Made by a program: the position numbers and the translations under genes
Assembly (NCBI GenBank): GCA_964388945.1
Contig: CAYMCM010000006.1
Coordinates: 1 to 56,306, forward strand
DNA length: 56,306 bases
Source of the DNA: Roseburia_D sp964388945
GTDB lineage: Bacteria > Bacillota > Clostridia > Lachnospirales > Lachnospiraceae
Reading direction: 5' to 3'
Notes under the pieces: generated by a model
Databases searched by the model: none
Told to the model about the DNA's origin: nothing
The model's input: the letters and a program-made list of their open reading frames with translations, nothing else
Shown: one piece after another, positions 7,786 to 15,606 of the stretch
Position numbering within the stretch: the stretch's first letter is position 1
Layout: each line of letters starts with the position of its first letter

Positions 7786-9845
7786 AAAAAGTGCTGATCT
7801 TTTCCGGGACGACCGAAGGAAGAAAACTTGCTGCGGCACTCTCCGGGGCAAAAATCGAGGCAGTGGTCTGTGTGGCGACGGAATATGGCAAAGAAGTGAT
7901 GCCAAAACTTTGCGGTATTACGGTGCGTCAGGGCAGGATGAATACAGAGGAAATGCGCTTGCTTATGGAAAGTGGCGCGTTTCTTGCGGTCGTGGATGCG
8001 ACACACCCGTTTGCAACGGAGGTATCAAAAAATATAAAAGGCAGTGCAGGGGAAACCGGGCTGCCTTATTTTCGCTTAAAGCGGGAAACAAAAGGAGCCA
8101 CAGTTTCTGCGCTTGATGGAACGGAGCGAGAGTTCTGGTTTCCGGACAGCCACGCATGTGCCAAGGCATTACAGGAGAAAATAGAAAAGGGCGCGGAAGG
8201 AAATATCCTGCTCACGACAGGCAGCAAGGAACTTTCTGCATACTGTGCAGCTCCGGAGTTAAAGAAACGTCTCTATGTGCGTGTGCTTCCGGGGCTGGAA
8301 AGTCTTTCACTCTGCCAGAAAGAGGGGCTTTTGGGCAGACAGATTCTTGCGCTGCAGGGGCCTTTTTCGGAGGAAATGAATCTGGCGTTTATCCATGCAT
8401 ATGACATTTGTTATCTTGTCACAAAGGAGAGCGGGATTACAGGCGGTTTTCCGGAAAAAGCGGCAGCAGCGGCGCGTGCTGGGATCACGCTTTGCGTGAT
8501 CGGAAACCCTGAAAAAGAGGATGGCATGACCTTTCTTTCGGTGTGCCGCAGACTGGAAGAACTGACTGGAGTATCGATCCCGGTTCACAATGAATTGAAG
8601 CTCGTGCTTGCGGGAGCAGGTATGGGAGGAAAAGCCACGCTCACAGCGGAGACAGAAAAGGCAATCGCGTCAGCAGATTATCTATTTGGTGCAAAAAGGC
8701 TTTTAGTGGGGCATCAGGGCAGGAAAAAGGTGCTTCCATACTATCTTGCTAAAGATATTATTCCGGTGCTTTCCGATGCGCTCTCAGAGGCGGCAGGAGA
8801 GACATTACAGGCGGTCATCCTTTTTTCCGGAGACAGTGGATTTTACAGCGGGTGCGAAAAGCTGTATCAGAAGCTGATGGAATGGAAACAGGAGAGAGAG
8901 GAAAAGATTTCGATTCGCATACAGCCCGGAATCTCTTCGGTGTCCTGTTTTGCGGCGGCGTGCGGCATAAATTGGCAGGATGCGAAAATACTGAGCATTC
9001 ATGGAAAAGGCGGCAGGGATGTATGGGAAGCAGAAGTGGCAGAGGCGGTGCGTTATCATGAAAAAACGATCCTTTTAGTCTCCGGAGCAAACGACATCCG
9101 CCAGATCGGTGCGGTATTAAAAGAGGCAGGTCTTTCCGACTGTACGGTAAAAGTCGGCTATCAGCTTTCTTACCCTGAACAAAAGATCGATACACTCACG
9201 CCGAAGGCGTGTGAACAGGTGACGGAGGAAGGGCTTTATATCTGCGCAGTGCAAAATACTGCCTGCGCGGACAGATACCTTGCGCCGGAGAAGGCAGATA
9301 GCGCATTTATTCGGGGAAAAGTTCCGATGACAAAGGAGGAAGTGCGTGAAGTGGTGATTGCAAAGCTTCATCTGACGAAAGATGCCATAGTTTATGACAT
9401 CGGAAGCGGAACCGGTTCGATTGCCGTGGAGGCAGCCGCGCGTTCCGCGAAGATCCGTGTGTTCGCGGTGGAACAAAAAGAAGAAGCCGTAGCGCTGATT
9501 GAGCAGAACCGGAGGAAATTTCATTTAAAAAATATCACGGTCGTTCACGGAAAAGCACCGGAAGCATTAAGGGAACTGCCAGTGCCGACCCATGCGTTTA
9601 TCGGCGGCAGCAATGGAAACCTGCGTGAGATCTTAATGGTATTAAGAGAAAAAAATCCGCATATCCGCATTATCATCACGGCAATCAGTTTAGAGACCAT
9701 TTCGGAACTCACAGAACTCGTAAAAGAAATAGAGGTCACGCAGTCGGAGGTTGTGGCGTTGCAGGTGAGCCGCGCGAAAGCAGTTGGAAATTATCATCTG
9801 ATGCAGGCAGAAAATCCGGTTTATTTATGTACAATGCAGATGTAA
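7782..9845 (+). CDS. Trifunctional CbiJ-CbiE-CbiT fusion (precorrin-6A reductase / precorrin-6B C5,15-methyltransferase-decarboxylase)
   Basis: A 687-residue protein with three domains in order. Residues 1 to about 265 are a CbiJ/CobK reductase (KVLIFSGTTEGRKLAAAL, DATHPFATEVSKN). About 269-475 is a CbiE methylase (LVLAGAGMGGKATLT, LFSGDSGFYSGCEKL, IQPGISSVSCFAA). About 513-687 is a CbiT methylase/decarboxylase (VYDIGSGTGSIAVEAAA, AFIGGSNGNLREIL). CbiE-CbiT fusions (CobL) are common; the extra N-terminal reductase is less so. The reductase yields precorrin-6B, which CbiE/CbiT then methylate at C5 and C15, with decarboxylation of the C12 acetate, so the fusion joins consecutive steps. It is translationally coupled to cobJ. 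Confidence 0.93.
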   Translation: MKKVLIFSGTTEGRKLAAALSGAKIEAVVCVATEYGKEVMPKLCGITVRQGRMNTEEMRLLMESGAFLAVVDATHPFATEVSKNIKGSAGETGLPYFRLKRETKGATVSALDGTEREFWFPDSHACAKALQEKIEKGAEGNILLTTGSKELSAYCAAPELKKRLYVRVLPGLESLSLCQKEGLLGRQILALQGPFSEEMNLAFIHAYDICYLVTKESGITGGFPEKAAAAARAGITLCVIGNPEKEDGMTFLSVCRRLEELTGVSIPVHNELKLVLAGAGMGGKATLTAETEKAIASADYLFGAKRLLVGHQGRKKVLPYYLAKDIIPVLSDALSEAAGETLQAVILFSGDSGFYSGCEKLYQKLMEWKQEREEKISIRIQPGISSVSCFAAACGINWQDAKILSIHGKGGRDVWEAEVAEAVRYHEKTILLVSGANDIRQIGAVLKEAGLSDCTVKVGYQLSYPEQKIDTLTPKACEQVTEEGLYICAVQNTACADRYLAPEKADSAFIRGKVPMTKEEVREVVIAKLHLTKDAIVYDIGSGTGSIAVEAAARSAKIRVFAVEQKEEAVALIEQNRRKFHLKNITVVHGKAPEALRELPVPTHAFIGGSNGNLREILMVLREKNPHIRIIITAISLETISELTELVKEIEVTQSEVVALQVSRAKAVGNYHLMQAENPVYLCTMQM

Positions 9846-9913
9846 GGCGACAATTTTCACAAATTTAAAAATCGCTGTATCGTGTATGTTATAAAAGAAA
9901 AGGAAAAGATTTT

Positions 9914-11350
9914 ATGAGTAAAAAGGGTGTTACAGAAGAAAAAAGAACCGTAAATCCGCCAAGGATACTGATTGCTGCAGCAGGGAGCGGCAGTGGAAAG
10001 ACGATGCTTACCTGTGCACTTCTTGCGGCATTAAAGGAACGCGGGCTTTCAGTGCGCGCGTTTAAGTGCGGGCCGGATTATATTGATCCGATGTTCCACC
10101 GGGAAGTGATCGGTGTGCCCTCGCGGAATCTGGATACATTTTTCTCGGATGAGGAGCAGGTGCAGGAGCTTTTTTCGGAAGGTGCTAAGGCTTGTGACAT
10201 TTCGGTCGTGGAGGGCGTGATGGGACTGTATGACGGGCTGGGCGGCATTGAAACGAAAGGCAGTGCCTATGACCTTGCGTGCACCTTAAAAATGCCGGTC
10301 ATTTTAGTCGTGGATGCTCACGGCATGGGACGTTCCCTGCTTCCGCTCATAGCAGGATTTTTGCAGTATGACACTGAAAAACGGATCTGCGGCATCATTT
10401 TAAACCGGGTGACGGAGCACTTTTATCAGACGATTGCACCGCTCATAGAGAAAGAATTAAAAATTTCCGTGTTGGGATTTTTTCCGCAGGCGAAAGATAT
10501 TGCGGTCGAAAGCCGCCATCTCGGATTGAAACTGCCGGAAGAGATTGAGGGCTTAAAAGCGCAGACGAAAAAGGCGGCAGAACTTTTGACAGAACATATT
10601 TCTCTGGAAAAGGTGCTTGCTGCGGCAAAGCAAAAGGCGGAGCCGTTTTCGGTTTGTATTCCGGAGACAAAGAGGCAGAAGCAGACTGTAAAAATCGGCA
10701 TTGCGAAGGACGCGGCATTTTGTTTTTATTATGAAGACAACCTGCGGCTGTTAAGCAGATATGGGGCAGAACTGATCCCGTTTTCCCCGCTTTCGGACAA
10801 AAAACTGCCAGAGGGCATACAAGGACTGATCTTGGGCGGCGGTTACCCGGAGCTTTATGCGAAGGAACTGGGGGCAAATGGTGTAATGCGGAATGCAATC
10901 CGAAATGCAGTGCAAAAGAAAATGCCGGTGATTGCAGAGTGCGGAGGATTTATGTATCTGCACCGGGAACTGGTCGATGAAGAAGAAAATGCCCATGCCA
11001 TGTGCGGTGTTCTGCAAAAAAAATGTGTATATAAAGGAAAGCTGGTGCGTTTCGGATACGTTGAGGTGCGGGAAAAACAGCCGCATTTTCTAAAAGAGGG
11101 CGCGTGCATTTTGGGGCATGAATTTCATTATTATGATAGTGAGGATAATGGTGCGGACTGTGTGGCAAAAAAGCCGGTTTCCGGCAAAAGCTGGGACTGT
11201 GTACATGAGACGGACTGCGCTTATCTCGGTTTTCCGCATCTGTATTATCCGTCCAATCCGGCGTTTGTCCGTCATTTTGTGGAAACGGCGATGCGGTATG
11301 AAATAAGTTCGAATGAAGCAGAAATGATTTCATTTCCACGCAGAGTATGA
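9914..11350 (+). CDS. cbiA: Cobyrinate a,c-diamide synthase
   Basis: A 478-residue amidotransferase. The N-terminal P-loop domain has AAAGSGSGKTMLTCALL, then FKCGPDYIDPMFH and SVVEGVMGLYDGLGG. The C-terminal class I glutamine amidotransferase domain has GLILGGGYPELYAKEL and the catalytic Cys in VIAECGGFMYLHREL. It amidates the a and c side chains of cobyrinic acid with glutamine and ATP. It follows the CbiJET fusion by 68 bases. The remaining corrin genes (cbiK, L, F, G, D, C, P) are not in this window, so the pathway is split over several loci or incomplete. Confidence 0.94.
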   Translation: MSKKGVTEEKRTVNPPRILIAAAGSGSGKTMLTCALLAALKERGLSVRAFKCGPDYIDPMFHREVIGVPSRNLDTFFSDEEQVQELFSEGAKACDISVVEGVMGLYDGLGGIETKGSAYDLACTLKMPVILVVDAHGMGRSLLPLIAGFLQYDTEKRICGIILNRVTEHFYQTIAPLIEKELKISVLGFFPQAKDIAVESRHLGLKLPEEIEGLKAQTKKAAELLTEHISLEKVLAAAKQKAEPFSVCIPETKRQKQTVKIGIAKDAAFCFYYEDNLRLLSRYGAELIPFSPLSDKKLPEGIQGLILGGGYPELYAKELGANGVMRNAIRNAVQKKMPVIAECGGFMYLHRELVDEEENAHAMCGVLQKKCVYKGKLVRFGYVEVREKQPHFLKEGACILGHEFHYYDSEDNGADCVAKKPVSGKSWDCVHETDCAYLGFPHLYYPSNPAFVRHFVETAMRYEISSNEAEMISFPRRV

Positions 11351-11397
11351 TATATTTACTTACATGAAATAAGGAAATTCCGAAAGAGAGAGAAATT

Positions 11398-12216
11398 ATG
11401 GCTTATCAGATTATAGTGCTGGATTTGGACGGAACACTGACCAACTCCAAAAAAGAGATTACACCGAAGACAAAGGAAGTGCTGATGCAGATTCAGAAGG
11501 AAGGAAAGACCGTGGTGCTTGCGAGCGGAAGACCGACACCGGGTGTAATGCCGCTTGCGGAGGAACTCGAACTGGAAAAATACGGCGGTTACATTCTTGC
11601 TTTTAACGGCGCAAAGATCATTAATTGTGAGACAAAAGAAGTCATTTACAATAAGACGGTTCCGACCGGGTACGTAAAGCTTCTATACGATTATGCGGTC
11701 AAGATGAATCTTGGTATTTTGTCCTATACCGAGTCTGGGATCGTGCTTGGAAACGGAAAAAACGAATACAGTGAACTTGAGGCAAAGATCAACCGTCTGC
11801 CGATGCAGGAGGTTTCAGATTTCGTGGAATACATTGATTTTCCGGAAAACAAATTTCTGATGACCGGAGAGCCGAAGCAGATTTTTGATGCGCAGAAAGA
11901 ACTGCGGGAGCAGTTTGGTGCACGGCTCAATATTTTCCGTTCGGAGCCGTTTTTCCTTGAGATCATGCCGCCGGAGATCGACAAGGCACATTCGCTTGGA
12001 AAGCTGCTGGAGTTTTTAGGAAAGGACAAGTCAGAGATGATCTGCTGTGGGGACGGATTTAACGACCTCTCGATGATCCGTTTTGCCGGGCTTGGCGTGG
12101 CAATGGAAAATGCGCAGAAGGAAGTAAAAGAGGCGGCGGATTTTATCACCTATTCCAATGATGAAGATGGCGTCTGTCATGTGGTGAAAAAATTCATGCT
12201 CGAAACAGAAGAATAA
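11398..12216 (+). CDS. Cof-type HAD-IIB phosphatase
   Basis: A 272-residue HAD hydrolase of the Cof/YidA type. Motif I is LDLDGTLTNS at the N-terminus, motif II is VLASGRP, and the C-terminal motifs appear as EIMPPEIDKAHSL and CGDGFNDLSMI. These enzymes dephosphorylate sugar phosphates or similar small molecules; the substrate is unknown. It lies 13 bases before rsmA and is likely co-transcribed with it. GAGAGAGAAATT before the ATG is a moderate ribosome site. Confidence 0.9.
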   Translation: MAYQIIVLDLDGTLTNSKKEITPKTKEVLMQIQKEGKTVVLASGRPTPGVMPLAEELELEKYGGYILAFNGAKIINCETKEVIYNKTVPTGYVKLLYDYAVKMNLGILSYTESGIVLGNGKNEYSELEAKINRLPMQEVSDFVEYIDFPENKFLMTGEPKQIFDAQKELREQFGARLNIFRSEPFFLEIMPPEIDKAHSLGKLLEFLGKDKSEMICCGDGFNDLSMIRFAGLGVAMENAQKEVKEAADFITYSNDEDGVCHVVKKFMLETEE

Positions 12217-12229
12217 GGAAGGAAACGGT

Positions 12230-13096
12230 ATGGCAACACTTGGAATCCCGCAGAATACGATCGAGGTTCTGCAAAAATATCATTTTAATTTTCAGAAAAA
12301 ATTCGGACAGAATTTTTTGATCGACACGCATGTGTTAGAGAAGATCATTGCAGCGGCGGAAGTGACAAAGGATGATTTTGTGCTGGAGATCGGTCCGGGC
12401 ATCGGCACGATGACACAATATTTGTGTGAACACGCGAGAGCGGTTGCGGCAGTGGAGATCGATAAGAATCTGATCCCGATCCTTGCAGATACGCTGGGGG
12501 CATACGATAATGTGGAAATCATAAATGAAGATATTTTAAAAGTGGATATCGCAAAGCTGGCGCAGGAGAAAAATGACGGCAGACCGATCAAAGTGGTTGC
12601 GAATCTTCCATATTATATTACCACGCCGATCATCATGGGACTGTTTGAGAGCCATGTACCGATCGATTCCATCACGGTCATGGTGCAAAAGGAAGTGGCA
12701 GACCGTATGCAGGTTGGGCCGGGAACGAAGGATTACGGTGCACTTTCGCTTGCTGTACAGTATTATGCAAAACCGGAGATTGTAGCAAATGTACCGCCGA
12801 ATTGTTTTATGCCGCGTCCAAAGGTTGGCTCTGCGGTCATTCGTCTGACCAGACACAAAGAAGCCCCGGTGCAGGTGGAAGATGAAAAACTGATGTTTCG
12901 CATCATCCGCGCGTCTTTCAACCAGCGCAGAAAAACACTTGCAAACGGACTTAAAAATTCCGGTGAACTTTCACTTTCCAAAGAAGTGATCGAAGAGAGC
13001 ATCACAGAACTTGGAGTTCCGGTCACGATCCGGGGAGAGGCACTTTCCCTTGCACAGTTCGCAGAGCTTAGTAATATCATTTTAAAAAAAATATAA
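12230..13096 (+). CDS. rsmA: 16S rRNA (adenine1518/1519-N6)-dimethyltransferase KsgA
   Basis: A 288-residue RsmA/KsgA. Visible motifs are the N-terminal KFGQNFLIDTHVLEKI, the SAM loop LEIGPGIGTMTQYL, the catalytic VVANLPYYITTPI and the C-terminal FNQRRKTLANGLK. It dimethylates two adjacent adenines in the 3' hairpin of 16S rRNA late in 30S assembly. Its length is normal. AAGGAAGG precedes the ATG. No terminator is visible before spoIID, but a sporulation-type promoter is. Confidence 0.96.
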   Translation: MATLGIPQNTIEVLQKYHFNFQKKFGQNFLIDTHVLEKIIAAAEVTKDDFVLEIGPGIGTMTQYLCEHARAVAAVEIDKNLIPILADTLGAYDNVEIINEDILKVDIAKLAQEKNDGRPIKVVANLPYYITTPIIMGLFESHVPIDSITVMVQKEVADRMQVGPGTKDYGALSLAVQYYAKPEIVANVPPNCFMPRPKVGSAVIRLTRHKEAPVQVEDEKLMFRIIRASFNQRRKTLANGLKNSGELSLSKEVIEESITELGVPVTIRGEALSLAQFAELSNIILKKI

Positions 13097-13114
13097 CGTA
13101 TCTATCAGGCGGCA

Positions 13115-13142
13115 GCATAAAAAGAGATCCCATGCATAAAAT
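13115..13142 (+). promoter_or_regulatory. Candidate sigma-E-type promoter upstream of spoIID
   Basis: GCATAAA (13115-13121) and CATAAAAT (13135-13142) are separated by 13 bp. They resemble the Bacillus sigma-E -35 (KMATATT) and -10 (CATACAMT) elements, and spoIID is a classic mother-cell sigma-E gene. This rests on a consensus match only. Confidence 0.45.
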
Positions 13143-13166
13143 AAACGGACAAGGTGGGATCATAGA

Positions 13167-14063
13167 TTGAAAGAAAAAATAAAAATTATGCTGTCGCTTT
13201 TCATGTTCTTATTTCTGTTTCCCTATATTGTGACAGTGTTCTTTCAGGGAATTCCGGTCGCAGGGGAGTCACTTTATGAATCCGGGACAGAAACAGCAGT
13301 GGCGGTATCCGGTGATGTCCAAAAAGACAGAGATCGGCTGATCGCGATTCTGGCAAAGGAGATCAGCGTAAACAGCGAAAGAGAGGCGATCCGTGCGCAG
13401 GCAGTGATCGTGCGTGCCAATTATGCGTATGCGCTGGCGGCGGGAAAAGAACCCGAGGAAGGGCTTTCCGTGCAGGAAATGATGGCGGCTTTCGGTGAAA
13501 AAAATTTTGCCGCAGATTATCAGATTCTTGCGGAGTGTGTGGACGATACGGCGGATATTTCGGTAGCTTATGGCACAGATACAGCAGTGATGCTCCCTTA
13601 TCACGCAGTCAGTGCCGGAAAAACCAGAGCTGCGGCAGAGCTTCCATATCTGACCAGCGTAGACAGCACGATTGATCTTCCGTCTGAAAATTATCTAAAA
13701 GTCATTTATTTCGAAAAAACAGAATTCTTAGCACAATTAGAACAGCTATTTTCCGGTGCGGCATTTGTAGAAACGGACATTCCGTCCCAGATTACGATCG
13801 ACGGCAGGGATGACGGCGGATATGTGTCCTCTGTGACAGCGGGAGGAATCACGATCGCTGGAGATGAATTTCGCGAAAGACTTGGGCTTGCTTCTTCCTG
13901 CTTTACGATCGCAGAAGCGGACGGAAAGGTGCGCATTGTCACAAAAGGGCTCGGACACGGCTATGGGTTATCCCAGTGGGGAGCAAATGAATTGGCTAAG
14001 GACGGCAAGGACTGTATCAAGATTTTAAAATATTATTTTCCAAATATCGAAATAACAGAATAA
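13167..14063 (+). CDS. spoIID: Stage II sporulation protein D, engulfment lytic transglycosylase
   Basis: A 298-residue SpoIID-family protein with an N-terminal membrane anchor (about residues 5-27). The family block REAIRAQAVIVRANYAYAL holds the conserved Glu, and the C-terminal signature GLGHGYGLSQWGANELA leads to KILKYYFPNIEI. SpoIID degrades septal peptidoglycan during engulfment. The start is TTG at 13167, chosen because AAGGTGG lies 9 bases upstream. It is somewhat shorter than the Bacillus protein. It stands directly before a spoIIQ-like gene, a functionally sensible pairing. Confidence 0.92.
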   Translation: MKEKIKIMLSLFMFLFLFPYIVTVFFQGIPVAGESLYESGTETAVAVSGDVQKDRDRLIAILAKEISVNSEREAIRAQAVIVRANYAYALAAGKEPEEGLSVQEMMAAFGEKNFAADYQILAECVDDTADISVAYGTDTAVMLPYHAVSAGKTRAAAELPYLTSVDSTIDLPSENYLKVIYFEKTEFLAQLEQLFSGAAFVETDIPSQITIDGRDDGGYVSSVTAGGITIAGDEFRERLGLASSCFTIAEADGKVRIVTKGLGHGYGLSQWGANELAKDGKDCIKILKYYFPNIEITE

Positions 14064-14119
14064 AAAGCGAAAATGCGTCAACACTATACATAGAAAAAAA
14101 GACTATGGATGGTGATGAT

Positions 14120-14887
14120 ATGAGAAAGGATAAATGGAAAAAATTTTTAAAACAAAAGCAGTTTATGTTTGCAGCGGGGCTTATGGTCGTTGCGGCAGCA
14201 GGAATGACAGGTGTTTATGTCTCAGAACAGGCGGCGCGCAGTGAACAGCACGAGGAGCAGGCAGAGCCGGATGGCGAAAAGTATGTGACAGGAAAAGAAG
14301 CAGAGCCGGATACAGAAGCGGCGGAGGATGTTTCTAACATTCTTCTGCCGGAAGTGACAGAACCGCAGACGGGACAGATCGAACCGACAGCGGAAACGGA
14401 TGGAGCATCCGAGTCTGTGGCAGAAGAGGCTGAAGCTGCAGTTCCGACCGGAATGACGACGGCAGATTTAAGTTTTTCGGAAAGTTCAGAACTGCTCTGG
14501 CCTCTCGAGGGAAATGTGATCATGAATTACAGTATGGATCAGACAATCTATTACGCAACACTCGATTCCTACCGCTATAATCCGGCTGTGATTATTGAAG
14601 GAGAAGTAAATGACAAGGTTGTCTGCGCGGCGGATGGTATCATTACGGACATTTCCACAAATGAGGAGACCGGATGTACGGTGACGATGGATCTTGGAGA
14701 CGGTTATTCTGCCGTTTACGGACAGTTAAAAGAGGTTCCGTTCCATGCAGGTGCTTATGTGGAGGCAGGGGATGTGCTTGGATATGTCAGTGAGCCGACC
14801 AAATACTATTCAGTGGAGGGCAGCAATCTCTATTTTGCACTGCGCCACGGAGAAGAAACGGTCGATCCGATCACGTTTTTTGAATAA
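14120..14887 (+). CDS. SpoIIQ-like M23/LytM-domain protein with degenerate zinc site
   Basis: About 255 residues: a basic N-terminus, one membrane segment (VMFAAGLMVVAAAGMTG region), a long acidic Glu/Thr-rich linker, and a C-terminal LytM fold (WPLEGNVIMNYS, VVCAADGIITDIS, VTMDLGDGYSAVYGQL, VEAGDVLGYVSEP). In active LytM enzymes the zinc ligands lie in HxGxD, a Y-x-H-L and an HLH motif. Here the equivalents read YNPAV, YGQL and NLYF, so no ligand remains. The role is therefore presumably structural, like the forespore partner of the engulfment channel. I take ATG 14120 (GGATGG 7 bases upstream) over ATG 14105, which has no ribosome site. Confidence 0.8.
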   Translation: MRKDKWKKFLKQKQFMFAAGLMVVAAAGMTGVYVSEQAARSEQHEEQAEPDGEKYVTGKEAEPDTEAAEDVSNILLPEVTEPQTGQIEPTAETDGASESVAEEAEAAVPTGMTTADLSFSESSELLWPLEGNVIMNYSMDQTIYYATLDSYRYNPAVIIEGEVNDKVVCAADGIITDISTNEETGCTVTMDLGDGYSAVYGQLKEVPFHAGAYVEAGDVLGYVSEPTKYYSVEGSNLYFALRHGEETVDPITFFE

Positions 14888-14902
14888 ATTTTTGTACAGG
14901 CA

Positions 14903-14931
14903 TTTTTGTTTTTTTAAAATTATAGTATAAT
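14903..14931 (+). promoter_or_regulatory. Possible promoter for the GIY-YIG leader RNA
   Basis: A perfect TATAAT at 14926-14931, with a weak TTTTTG 17 bp upstream. Transcription from here would give a leader of about 250 nt before the ATG at 15191. Confidence 0.4.
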
Positions 14932-14937
14932 GAACAG

Positions 14938-15190
14938 CGAAAGAACGAAGGCAGCGGCTTCGGAGAAAAAGAAGGAACGCGCTGCGGACAGGAACCGAAA
15001 GAGGATTTTTTCGTATAATATGGTAAAGAGGGAGTTTAAAATCCGCAATCGAATCTCTTTTACCATAAATACAAGAAAGACTTAAGTGAAATACCGGTTT
15101 GTCGATTGCTTTATATAGAGCGGGATGGCAGATGCGATCCCGTGTACATAAAACCGTGTTTCGTATGATTTAAGAAGGTTTTGGAAGTCT
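14938..15190 (+). ncRNA. Candidate structured leader RNA upstream of the GIY-YIG gene
   Basis: This 250-base gene-free stretch is rich in complementary segments. They are GCAGCG (14951-14956) with CGCTGC (14980-14985); a 12-bp, one-bulge stem 15019-15030 with 15055-15067; CGGGAT with ATCCCG (15121-15126/15137-15142); and AAAACC with GGTTTT (15150-15155/15177-15182). In addition GCAATCGA (15045-15052), in the loop of the second stem, is perfectly complementary to TCGATTGC (15102-15109), allowing a pseudoknot. I recognise no known riboswitch. It could be a regulated leader or a free-standing small RNA. Confidence 0.4.
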
Positions 15191-15496
15191 ATGAAAGAAG
15201 AAATAAAGAATTATACCTATATACTGCGGTGTGCCGATGGAACCTATTATACCGGCTGGACGAATCAGATCCGCAGGCGGCTTCTTGCACATAACAGTGG
15301 AAAGGGCGCAAAATATACCAAAGGACGCGGACCGGTCAGGTTAGTATATCTTGAGATCTCCGATACGAAGGAGGCAGCAATGAAGCGTGAGGCCGCGATC
15401 AAAAAGCTGACGCGAAAGGAAAAAGAAGTACTGATACAGGAAAAAGAATCACTTGCGCTGGTGCGCCAGATCGCAGAAATACCGTTTGACAATTAA
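15191..15496 (+). CDS. GIY-YIG domain protein (UPF0213, YazA/YhbQ type)
   Basis: A 101-residue protein consisting of one GIY-YIG nuclease-like domain. It shows YTYILRCADGTYYTGWTN, then IRRRLLAHNSGKGAKYTKGRGP and the conserved Glu region AAMKREAAIKKL. Small stand-alone members are widespread in Firmicutes; a role in DNA handling is suspected but unproven. The end of the gene contains the -35 box of the following helicase promoter (15486-15491). AAGAAGG upstream is a weak to moderate ribosome site. Confidence 0.88.
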   Translation: MKEEIKNYTYILRCADGTYYTGWTNQIRRRLLAHNSGKGAKYTKGRGPVRLVYLEISDTKEAAMKREAAIKKLTRKEKEVLIQEKESLALVRQIAEIPFDN

Positions 15497-15514
15497 AGAT
15501 ACCTCTGCTATGAT
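15486..15514 (+). promoter_or_regulatory. Sigma-A promoter for the DEAD-box helicase
   Basis: A perfect TTGACA (15486-15491), a 17-bp spacer and TATGAT (15509-15514), overlapping the last codons of the GIY-YIG gene. Transcription would start near 15521, upstream of the terminator-like hairpin. Confidence 0.75.
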
Positions 15515-15524
15515 AGCAACGACA

Positions 15525-15588
15525 TGTAGAGTTATGGGCTGTTGTGCAATCCTTGGTAACTTTGTAGATTGTATGGCAGCTTTTTTTT
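15525..15588 (+). promoter_or_regulatory. Putative transcription attenuator in the helicase leader
   Basis: A 14-bp stem (15538-15551 with 15567-15580), including four G-U pairs and a 15-base loop, is followed by eight T residues (15581-15588): an intrinsic terminator in form. Only 18 bases separate it from the helicase ATG, so helicase transcription must pass through it. Ten bases just upstream (15525-15534) can pair with most of the loop (15557-15566), giving a competing or pseudoknotted state. Confidence 0.6.
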
Positions 15589-15606
15589 ATGAAAGAAAGG
15601 AAATAA

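Noticed and set aside
8815..9195. 126-residue minus-strand open frame inside the CbiJ-CbiE-CbiT gene
   Set aside because: It lies antisense to a strongly supported coding sequence, lacks a ribosome site and has a composition typical of a shadow frame.
14938..15190. T-box or classical riboswitch (SAM, FMN, c-di-GMP, purine) in the GIY-YIG leader
   Set aside because: None of the conserved core sequences of these families could be found in the stretch.
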